12,247 bases of DNA from an uncultured Gammaproteobacteria bacterium (GTDB lineage Bacteria; Pseudomonadota; Gammaproteobacteria; Halothiobacillales; Halothiobacillaceae). The position numbers and the translations under genes were made by a program. Below the pieces are notes generated by a model, which did not search any database, was not told the origin of the DNA, and saw only the letters and a list, made by a program, of their open reading frames with translations. The DNA lies in assembly GCA_938004235.1 (NCBI GenBank), contig CALKWL010000073.1, positions 1 through 12,247 on the forward strand. Direction: 5' to 3'. Shown here in pieces: positions 7,648-12,247 of this stretch (the stretch's first letter is position 1; the number at the start of each line of letters is the position of its first letter).

Positions 7648-7680
7648 ATTCGCTGAAGCCGCGCGTCCTGCTCTCGCACC

Positions 7681-7800
7681 CCTTGGGCGTCCTTGCCCAA
7701 GGCCTGCTGCGCAGGAAGGGCGCTCGAATCTTGCTGCGCCAAAACCCGGCTCAAAATGCTCACATACGGCGTGTATGCCGCGCTTTTTCGCCGGATTTTT
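7681..7800. repeat. Cluster of inverted repeats after argH, possible terminator
   Basis: Four hairpins lie one after another. The first is CCTTGGGC/GCCCAAGG (7681-7688 with 7695-7702, perfect 8 bp). The second is CCTGC/GCAGG (7703-7715). The third is GGCGC/GCGCC (7719-7723 with 7736-7740). The fourth is a larger structure in which AAAAcCCGGC (7741-7750) pairs with GCCGGaTTTT (7790-7799), enclosing CATAC/GTATG (7763-7777). The last arm ends in a run of five T (7796-7800), so it could act as a factor-independent terminator for argH, though its loop is long. Comparable GC-hairpin elements are common between genes of betaproteobacteria. Confidence 0.5.
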
Positions 7801-7872
7801 CTTGCCCCAATCAATAGCTTGGTCGGCTTGATCGAATTTACAGAAGTGTCCTTACGTTTATTTGGAGAAACA

Positions 7873-8283
7873 ATGATGCGTTTGAAATTTTTGACTGTCC
7901 TCAGCGGTCTGCTTGTCCTGAGCCTGACACTGAGCGGCTGCGGTCCGGTATACAGCACCCAGTACCGTTACACACCGCCGCTGGATGCCAATGGCAAGCT
8001 GTGCGTCAGCCAGTGCAGCAATACCCGCGAGATGTGCCGCATGATGGAAGAAACCCGCGCGGCGCAGGAGCAGGCGCAGTGCCAGCAGAACTCCGCCATG
8101 CGCTACTCCATGTGCCTGTCGAATGCCAAGACCGATCAGGCGCGCAAGGACTGCGACCGGAATAACTACAGTTACTGCTCGCGCAGCGCGAATACTGAGC
8201 GCTGTGAGGAAAGCTATCGCCAGTGCTTCCAGAATTGCGGCGGCAAGATCGACAGCTTCCAGGTGTGCGATTTCGGTTGTTGA
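7873..8283 (+). CDS. Small cysteine-rich outer-envelope lipoprotein, function unknown (136 aa)
   Basis: The protein opens with a lipoprotein signal: basic MMRLK, a hydrophobic stretch, then the lipobox LSGC with the lipidated cysteine at residue 23. Lipidation and export are therefore well supported; there is no Asp at +2, so outer-membrane sorting is expected. The mature part has twelve further cysteines spread through ~110 residues (CVSQC, EMC, QCQQ, DC, YC, RC, QC, NC, VCDFGC), an even number compatible with six disulfides or metal binding. I do not recognise the family. GGAG at 7864-7867 serves ATG 7873 (spacing 5) or the adjacent ATG 7876 (spacing 8), the latter being the better spaced. 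The frame is open upstream to a TTG at 7693, but that stretch has no signal peptide and runs through the hairpin cluster, so it is not used here. Confidence 0.85.
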   Translation: MMRLKFLTVLSGLLVLSLTLSGCGPVYSTQYRYTPPLDANGKLCVSQCSNTREMCRMMEETRAAQEQAQCQQNSAMRYSMCLSNAKTDQARKDCDRNNYSYCSRSANTERCEESYRQCFQNCGGKIDSFQVCDFGC

Positions 8284-8297
8284 CAGGCTGCTAGGCA

Positions 8298-8457
8298 TTA
8301 GGGAAACGCTGATTTATTCAGCGTTTCCCGCTTGGGGCAGGATGCCCCAACACGATCAAAGACGGAAGTCTTTGATTCGTGAGAGCTTATCGCGGGCGTG
8401 TACCGCGATAAGCGAGCTGATTTATTCCATGGATGGAATAAATCAGCATCTCCTTAG
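8298..8457. mobile_element. MITE-like element with imperfect terminal inverted repeats and TTAG direct repeats
   Basis: The segment 8302-8453 (152 bp) begins GGAAACGCTGATTTATTC and ends with a sequence whose reverse complement is GGAGATGCTGATTTATTC, 16 of 18 positions matching. It is flanked on both sides by TTAG (8298-8301 and 8454-8457), which fits the 4-bp YTAR target duplication made by the IS5 group. There is no room for a transposase, so if mobile it would be moved in trans. Everything between the ends is hairpin (see the five-hairpin unit). The short direct repeat could be chance, which keeps the confidence moderate. Confidence 0.5.
8301..8447. repeat. Five-hairpin stem-variable array, copy A
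   Basis: Five hairpins follow without gaps. H1: GGGAAACGCTGA, loop TTTAT, complement (8301-8329, 12 bp perfect). H2: TTGGGGCA, loop GGA, complement (8332-8350, 8 bp). H3: CACGA plus TCAAAGAC, loop GGAA, complement with a single extra T (8351-8381, 13 bp). H4: GCTTATCGCGG, loop GCGTGTA, complement (8385-8413, 11 bp). H5: GCTGATTTATTCCAT, GG, complement (8416-8447, 15 bp). The same order, loops and joints recur at 10973-11111 with different stems. It lies between the lipoprotein and the DUF1622 gene. Stable structure in RNA or cruciform DNA is expected; a function is not known. Confidence 0.85.
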
Positions 8458-8605
8458 CACCTATCAGGCTGTTGTAAAACAGTTTGATAGGGCGAGGAAG
8501 CCTGGGCGTGAACACGGACTTCGTCAGCTTCGCGTTAAGCTGGCGTAAGCCCGTCGGGCTGATCGAGTCTGCATGAATCCATTGATGGATTCATGCAGAA
8601 TTTCC
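8458..8605. repeat. Diverged tandem hairpin unit A', up to the second TTAG
   Basis: This 148-bp stretch lies between TTAG at 8454-8457 and TTAG at 8606-8609, close to the 152 bp of the preceding unit. Its hairpins are: CCTATCA..TGATAGG enclosing CTGTT-GTAA-AACAG (8460-8491); GAGGAAG/CTTCGTC with one mismatch around an apex containing GGGCGTGAAC (8494-8525); CGTCAGCTT/AAGCTGGCG with one G-T (8522-8545, sharing its first bases with the previous arm); AGCCC-GTC-GGGCT (8548-8560); and CTGCATGAATCCAT-TG-complement (8569-8598, 14 bp perfect). The last is followed by AATTTCC-TTAG, matching ATCTCC-TTAG after copy A. It looks like an older or partly rearranged copy. Confidence 0.65.
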
Positions 8606-8607
8606 TT

Positions 8608-8613
8608 AGGAGC
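8608..8613 (+). promoter_or_regulatory. Ribosome binding site AGGAGC of the DUF1622 gene, at the hairpin-array edge
   Basis: AGGAGC lies seven bases before ATG 8621 and decides the start. Its first two bases are the end of the TTAG that closes hairpin unit A', so the array reaches right up to the ribosome site. A 14-bp hairpin ends only nine bases upstream. Confidence 0.7.
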
Positions 8614-8620
8614 AAGCGTC

Positions 8621-8989
8621 ATGCACTTTGAAGAGCTCGTGTCCATTGCCGGCTACGCCATAGAGGCCAGCGGCGTGCTGGTGGTGATGCTGGGCTCCAT
8701 CCTGGCAAGCATCACCTTCGTGCGCAGCTATCGCGCTCTGCCCGATGGCGTGGCCTACACCACCTACCGCAGGCAGTTGGGGCGCTCCATTATCCTTGGG
8801 CTGGAGTTCCTGATTGCCGGCGACATCATCCGCACCGTGGTGGTGGACAACACGGTGGAAAGCATCACCATGCTCGCGCTGATCGTGCTGATTCGTACGT
8901 TTTTAAGCATGACCTTGCACCTGGAAGTCGAGGGGCGCTGGCCTTGGCAGGCTGAGAAGCCGCAAGCGCCTTCAGTTGCCCGTGACTGA
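8621..8989 (+). CDS. DUF1622 family inner-membrane protein (122 aa)
   Basis: The sequence matches DUF1622, small membrane proteins of unknown function. Three membrane segments are visible: about residues 8-35 (YAIEASGVLVVMLGSILASITF), 56-75 (SIILGLEFLIAGDIIRTVVV) and 81-102 (SITMLALIVLIRTFLSMTLHL). The family's conserved LGRSIILGLEFLIAGDIIRT and LIVLIRTFLS, and the end EGRWPWQ, are all present, so the gene looks complete. The frame runs upstream to an ATG at 8573, but that ATG is inside a perfect palindrome and has no ribosome site, so 8621 with AGGAGC is chosen. The 3' end overlaps the convergent pyruvate-kinase-like gene by 18 bp (8972-8989). Expression may be affected by the two hairpin units that fill its upstream region; no clear promoter was found. 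Confidence 0.88.
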   Translation: MHFEELVSIAGYAIEASGVLVVMLGSILASITFVRSYRALPDGVAYTTYRRQLGRSIILGLEFLIAGDIIRTVVVDNTVESITMLALIVLIRTFLSMTLHLEVEGRWPWQAEKPQAPSVARD

Positions 8990-10888
8990 TTCCGCGGCGT
9001 TCGTTCCTGCAATCGCCCCTGCAATTGACAACTTGCGCAGCGTCGCCATGCGCTTGCTGTAATGCCCCTCCATGCGTCCCAGGACGCGAATCAGAAAAGC
9101 CAGCGCACTGACGATATGCGGCCCTTTGTTGAGCATGACGCACTCGGCGCGGATACTCATGGCCGCATCGGTCACTTCCGGGCGCGAGGGCGCGCCGCTC
9201 TTGGCCATGTTTTCCAGAATCTGCGTCGCCCAGATCACGGGGATGTGAGCGGCTTCGCAGAGCCAGATGATTTCTTCCTGCACCTCGGAGAGGCGCTCAA
9301 AGCCCAGCTCCACCGCCAGGTCGCCGCGTGCGACCATAACCCCAAGCTGCGGGCTGCACATGCCGGCCAGCAGAATGCCCGGCAGATTTTCAAAGGCCTG
9401 GCGGTTTTCAATTTTCAGCACGATTCCCAAAGGGCAGGCGTTCAGACGCTTGAGGTGTTCTTGCAGCAAGCGCACATCCGCCGGCTCTCGCACAAATGAC
9501 AGCGCCACGACATCGCAATGTGCGTGCATGGCCTCCAGATCGAGAATGTCTTTTTCAGTTAACGCAGGCGTATTGAAGCGGGTATCCGGAAAATTAATCC
9601 CTTTCTCGGCTTTAAGCTTGCTGCCCTCCGGCATGGCATAGGTGATGCGCAGCTCGATGGCGTCGGCGTCCACACGCTTGATGACGGCGCCAATGCGGCC
9701 GTCATCAAGCCACACCGACTGACCCGCGCGCGCATCGCTGAAGGCCGCCTCCAGCGTGCAGTGCAGACGCGCAGGCGTCAGCAGTGCGCCTTGCGCATCG
9801 TGTACGGCGGCCTGCCCAGGAATGTCCGCGCGGGTCAGGATCAGGGCATCTCCAACGCACAGACGCACCTCCTCGGCAATTTCGGGGGCGCCGCTGAGCA
9901 CGCCGTGCAGCGCTTTCTTGTTCTTATGCGACGAACGCAGCTCACAGCCGTCCTCGATCAGCGCGGCGCTGTCAAAAGCCAGCAAGCAGCCCTCCGCACT
10001 GGCGCTCACCACCCGCGCCTCGCGCAAACGACCCCGCGCATCGCGTAGCGCAAGCAGGTCGCCAGGGTGCACATCGGCAAGGCCTTCGCCGGTGAAAAAA
10101 AGCTGGGGCAGCGCACCCTGCGCGGTGCTCTCAGCCAGAACATCGGCGGGCGGCGCCTGCGGATGATCGAGCGCGGTCACCCAAAGGAGCGCGTCGTTGC
10201 GTACCTTTCCGCGAAAATCGCGCTCGGGGCGCAGTTTCAACACATGCCCCAGCGCGCGAATGCGCCCGGTACGCGATTTTGGCCCGGCCAGGTCGATCTG
10301 CACCCGGCAAGATCGCCCCTGTGCGGCGGCGGCTTCGCGCACATGCCTGGCCATGGTTTGCCACGCCGTTGCATCATCGTGGGCGCAGTTGATTCGCGCT
10401 ACTTCCATGCCGGTTTGAATCAGCGCATGAATCAGTGCCGGATCGTGCGCCGCCTCGCTGGGCAGGGTGACCATAATGCGCACCTCTCGCTCATCGTGCG
10501 GCGTTCCAAGCAGCATGTCGGCATGACGCTGCAACAGCGCAGGGCCGCTGATGAAGTCGGCGGGCGGCTCGGGTTTGGCGCTCTCTTCGATGTCGCACAG
10601 GTTTTCGATACGCGCCAAAACCGCATTCAGACTGGCCATCACATGCGATTCCAGCACGCCGAGCGACGACAGACCCAGTGCGGCCAAGTCGCGTTGCAAC
10701 GGGCGAATATCCTGACGGCGTATGGCCAGGTAGTGCAGGAAATTGCGCGCACTGGCTTGAAAGTCTGGCGAGACGGCGGTCAGTTCGGGGGCAAAAAACT
10801 GTTCCAGGCTGACGCCGTCGTCACGCAGCTTGGTCAGCTGCTTCAGCAGGGCGTGTGCATGCGTTTGAAATTCGGCGGGGCGCGTCAT
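8972..10888 (-). CDS. Pyruvate-kinase-like protein with N-terminal extension and no C-terminal domain (638 aa)
   Basis: Pyruvate kinase passes phosphate from phosphoenolpyruvate to ADP. The catalytic barrel is recognisable: GMEVARINCAH (160-170), DLAGPKSRTGRI (199-210), LDDGRIG (394-400), LKAEKGINFPD (425-435), VVALSFVREPAD (460-471), KIEN with Lys492 and Glu494, VARGDLAVELG with Asp523 and ATQILENMA (554-562). It differs from ordinary PykA/PykF in four ways. It has ~130 extra N-terminal residues. The segment between the RTG and AEKG motifs is ~220 residues against ~100, so the B domain is enlarged. MLNKGPHI replaces MLSGETA. Only ~47 residues follow, so the allosteric C-terminal domain is missing. 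The N-S-x-D potassium-site serine is also altered (NCAH). The same type of long, C-domain-less homologue occurs in other bacteria and plants, so it is probably a real subfamily; activity and regulation are uncertain. The start ATG has only a weak GAG ribosome site. It follows hrcA on the same strand after 241 bp. Confidence 0.88.
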   Translation of the reverse strand: MTRPAEFQTHAHALLKQLTKLRDDGVSLEQFFAPELTAVSPDFQASARNFLHYLAIRRQDIRPLQRDLAALGLSSLGVLESHVMASLNAVLARIENLCDIEESAKPEPPADFISGPALLQRHADMLLGTPHDEREVRIMVTLPSEAAHDPALIHALIQTGMEVARINCAHDDATAWQTMARHVREAAAAQGRSCRVQIDLAGPKSRTGRIRALGHVLKLRPERDFRGKVRNDALLWVTALDHPQAPPADVLAESTAQGALPQLFFTGEGLADVHPGDLLALRDARGRLREARVVSASAEGCLLAFDSAALIEDGCELRSSHKNKKALHGVLSGAPEIAEEVRLCVGDALILTRADIPGQAAVHDAQGALLTPARLHCTLEAAFSDARAGQSVWLDDGRIGAVIKRVDADAIELRITYAMPEGSKLKAEKGINFPDTRFNTPALTEKDILDLEAMHAHCDVVALSFVREPADVRLLQEHLKRLNACPLGIVLKIENRQAFENLPGILLAGMCSPQLGVMVARGDLAVELGFERLSEVQEEIIWLCEAAHIPVIWATQILENMAKSGAPSRPEVTDAAMSIRAECVMLNKGPHIVSALAFLIRVLGRMEGHYSKRMATLRKLSIAGAIAGTNAAESVTGN

Positions 10889-10972
10889 GAAAAATATCTC
10901 GGTTCAGGAGTTGTAGCGAGAACTACTTCAGTTTGGTGACAAGCGTATGTCATGCTCAACGGGATGTTTCAC

Positions 10973-11111
10973 CGCCTTGGCAGCCTGCCAAGGCGGGACA
11001 TGGATGTCCCGCACGCAAATCAATCACGCAAGTGATTGATTTGTCGCGATCGAGTCCGGGCGTGTACCGGACTCGATCAGGCTGAAAAACTCACGGGTGA
11101 GTTTTTCAGCC
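10973..11111. repeat. Five-hairpin stem-variable array, copy B
   Basis: Five hairpins in the same order and orientation (read on the + strand) as copy A. H1: CGCCTTGGCA-GCC-complement (10973-10995, 10 bp). H2: GCGGGACAT-GG-complement (10993-11012, 9 bp, sharing three bases with H1). H3: CAAATCAATCAC-GCAA-complement (11016-11043, 12 bp), flanked by CACG and T-CG. H4: GATCGAGTCCGG-GCGTGTA-complement (11048-11078, 12 bp). H5: GGCTGAAAAACTCAC-GG-complement (11080-11111, 15 bp), followed by TCC. All stems are perfect. It sits 18 bp after the hrcA stop and 84 bp before the pyruvate-kinase-like start, both on the - strand, so here the array is read antisense to its neighbours. No terminal inverted repeats or TTAG flanks are evident. 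Confidence 0.87.
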
Positions 11112-11129
11112 TCCTGATAATCTCGCGCA

Positions 11130-12203
11130 TTAAGCTGAGGGCGGGCTGACGGGATTCAAGGCCATGCCGAGCAGGCGTGCGGTCATGTCCACGCGCGGGA
11201 TGATCTGGTCATAGGGCATCCGCGTCGGGCCGATGATGCCGAGATAGCCGATGATGCGGCCTTCTTCGCGCCCCTCTTCGCGGTAGGGCGCCGTAATCAG
11301 GCTGCATTCTTCTAGCGGAGCGTAGCCGGATTCGCTGCCGATGAAAATCTGTACGCCATCGGCGCGCTGGCTTTGATCGAAGAAATGCAGCAGCTCGCGC
11401 TTGCTCTCAAACGCAGCGAACAGGCTTTGCATACGGCTGCGGTTGCTGATTTCATCCAGTGCCAGCAGCTTGGACTGGCCGCTTATCACCAGATCCGGCG
11501 CGCCATCACCCGCAGTTTGGCCGAGGGTTTGCTCGGTAAGACGAATGGTTTCCTGCATCAGCGCGTTGAGATCGGAGCGTAGGCTGTCCATTTCCTTGAG
11601 CAGGTGTTCGCGTATCCGGCCGGGATCCTGCCCGGCCAGACGTTCGGTGAGCTGGGCGGCAAGCTGGTGCAACTCCTGCGCGGAATAGGCGCGGGAGGCG
11701 GGCAGGACGCGGTTTTGTACCTCGCCGTCGCTCATCACCAGAATGGCGAGCACGCGCTGGGCGGAAAGCGGGATCAGCTCGATATGCAGCAGGTTGACCT
11801 GCTCGCGTTTGGGCAAGGTCACCAGGCCGGTAAAGCCGGTGAATTGCGAGAGCATTTGCGAGGCGGTTTCGATCAGTTGTTGGCGCGAGCCGTGGGCGTG
11901 CTGTAATTCGCTGTGTAGCCGGTTCAGTTCGTGTTCGTCCAGCGGACGGGCGGTGAGCAGTCTGTTGACGAACAGGCGATAGCCCTGGATGTTCGGCACC
12001 CGCCCGGCGGAGGTGTGCGGCGCTTGAATCAGCCCCAGGTCTTCAAGGTCGGCCATGACGTTGCGCACGCTGGCCGCGCTCAGGCTCAGGGAGGAGCTTT
12101 GCGCCAGACTTTCGGCAAGCGTGCGCGAGCCGACGGGCACGCCTTCAATGATGTAGCGCTCGATGAGAACTTTCAGCAGGTGCTGGGCGCGCTCGTTGAG
12201 AAT
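11130..12203 (-). CDS. hrcA: Heat-inducible transcription repressor HrcA, nearly complete (5' cut by contig end)
   Basis: HrcA binds the CIRCE operator and represses groE and dnaK chaperone operons until heat shock. The frame is open to the adapter junction and reads ILNERAQHLLKVLIERYIIEG before PVGSRTLAESL, the known HrcA N-terminus, so the GTG at 12138-12140 is internal and probably only a few codons are missing (357 residues visible; family usual ~340-355). The N-terminal winged helix is seen in SAASVRNVMADLEDLGLIQAPHTSAGRVP followed by GYRLFVNRLL, the family's most conserved stretch. The rest contains the GAF-like and dimerisation regions ending in IGPTRMPYDQIIPRVDMTARLLG. In many proteobacteria hrcA lies next to grpE/dnaK; those genes are not in the window, nor is a CIRCE element. 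Confidence 0.96.
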   Translation of the reverse strand: MLNERAQHLLKVLIERYIIEGVPVGSRTLAESLAQSSSLSLSAASVRNVMADLEDLGLIQAPHTSAGRVPNIQGYRLFVNRLLTARPLDEHELNRLHSELQHAHGSRQQLIETASQMLSQFTGFTGLVTLPKREQVNLLHIELIPLSAQRVLAILVMSDGEVQNRVLPASRAYSAQELHQLAAQLTERLAGQDPGRIREHLLKEMDSLRSDLNALMQETIRLTEQTLGQTAGDGAPDLVISGQSKLLALDEISNRSRMQSLFAAFESKRELLHFFDQSQRADGVQIFIGSESGYAPLEECSLITAPYREEGREEGRIIGYLGIIGPTRMPYDQIIPRVDMTARLLGMALNPVSPPSA

Positions 12204-12247
12204 AGATCGGAAGAGCGTCGTGTAGGGAAAGAGTGTAGATCTCGGTG
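12204..12247 (-). other. Illumina P5/Read-1 sequencing adapter, reverse complement (artefact)
   Basis: From AGATCGGAAGAGCGTCGTGT to the end of the window the sequence is the reverse complement of the same adapter found at 1-47. Genomic sequence ends at 12203, in the middle of hrcA. Confidence 0.98.

Noticed and set aside
7828..7860. Sigma-70 promoter before the lipoprotein gene (TTGATC with TTACGT)
   Set aside because: The -10 match is poor, so it is not reported as a feature.
7693..7872. Upstream TTG start for the lipoprotein gene
   Set aside because: It would bury the signal peptide 60 residues inside the protein and runs through inverted repeats; ATG 7873/7876 has GGAG at proper spacing.
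8123..8548. 141-codon + strand frame crossing the lipoprotein gene and the hairpin array
   Set aside because: Arg/Ala-rich out-of-frame translation of the lipoprotein gene continuing through palindromes; no ribosome site or family.
8301..8605. CRISPR array
   Set aside because: The units are hairpins with variable stems and constant loops. There is no constant 24-40 bp repeat with regular spacers, and no cas genes are nearby.
8573..8620. ATG at 8573 as start of the DUF1622 gene
   Set aside because: It lies in the arm of a perfect palindrome with no ribosome site; AGGAGC before ATG 8621 and family alignment favour the shorter form.
10067..10939. 290-codon open frame on the + strand opposite the pyruvate-kinase-like gene
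   Set aside because: Antisense shadow; its end runs past the true gene start without a ribosome site or recognisable domain.
11080..11111. Standard factor-independent terminator after hrcA
   Set aside because: The stem is strong but no T run follows on the - strand, so it was described as a hairpin of the array rather than called a terminator.

Overview
The window is an assembled contig or insert from a member of the Pseudomonadota, most likely a gamma- or betaproteobacterium. This is inferred from the protein style of ArgH, HrcA, DUF1622 and the pyruvate-kinase-like gene, and from the GC-rich coding bias; the species cannot be named from sequence alone. Both extreme ends (1-47 and 12204-12247) are Illumina P5/Read-1 adapter sequence, so the outermost genes are cut artificially.

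Region 1 (49-6115) is a restriction/defence operon on the + strand. It starts inside the specificity gene hsdS, whose partner hsdM must lie further left, outside the window. Then come a RhuM-Fic/Doc fusion, a broken AlbA_2 (Schlafen-type) gene reduced to its first ~50 codons, an Abi_2 (AbiD/F-like, HEPN) abortive-infection protein, and the restriction/translocase gene hsdR. hsdS, rhuM-fic, the albA remnant and abi_2 overlap by 4-8 bases at every junction, so they look translationally coupled. The ~245 bases before hsdR hold two tiny ORFs; the second has a strong ribosome binding site and overlaps the hsdR start by ATGA.

Region 2 (6116-8989) is housekeeping and envelope genes on the + strand: argH (arginine biosynthesis, with a perfect TATAAT upstream), a small cysteine-rich lipoprotein, and a DUF1622 membrane protein. 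Region 3 (8972-12203) is on the - strand: hrcA (heat-shock repressor, lacking only its first codons) followed by a long, atypical pyruvate-kinase-like gene that converges on the DUF1622 gene with an 18-bp overlap.

The most unusual structure is between genes. Two intergenic regions (8301-8447 and 10973-11111) carry the same ordered series of five hairpins. The stems of the two copies share almost no sequence, yet each is perfectly or nearly perfectly self-complementary, while loops and joints are kept: a GNRA-type GGAA/GCAA tetraloop closed by AC...GT, an identical GGGCGTGTACC apex, and a terminal CAY-GG-RTG palindrome followed by TCC. A third, diverged unit follows the first in tandem (8458-8605), and the first is bounded by 18-nt imperfect inverted repeats and TTAG direct repeats like a small IS5-type MITE. 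This stem-variable, loop-constant element is the best candidate in the window for something not well described.
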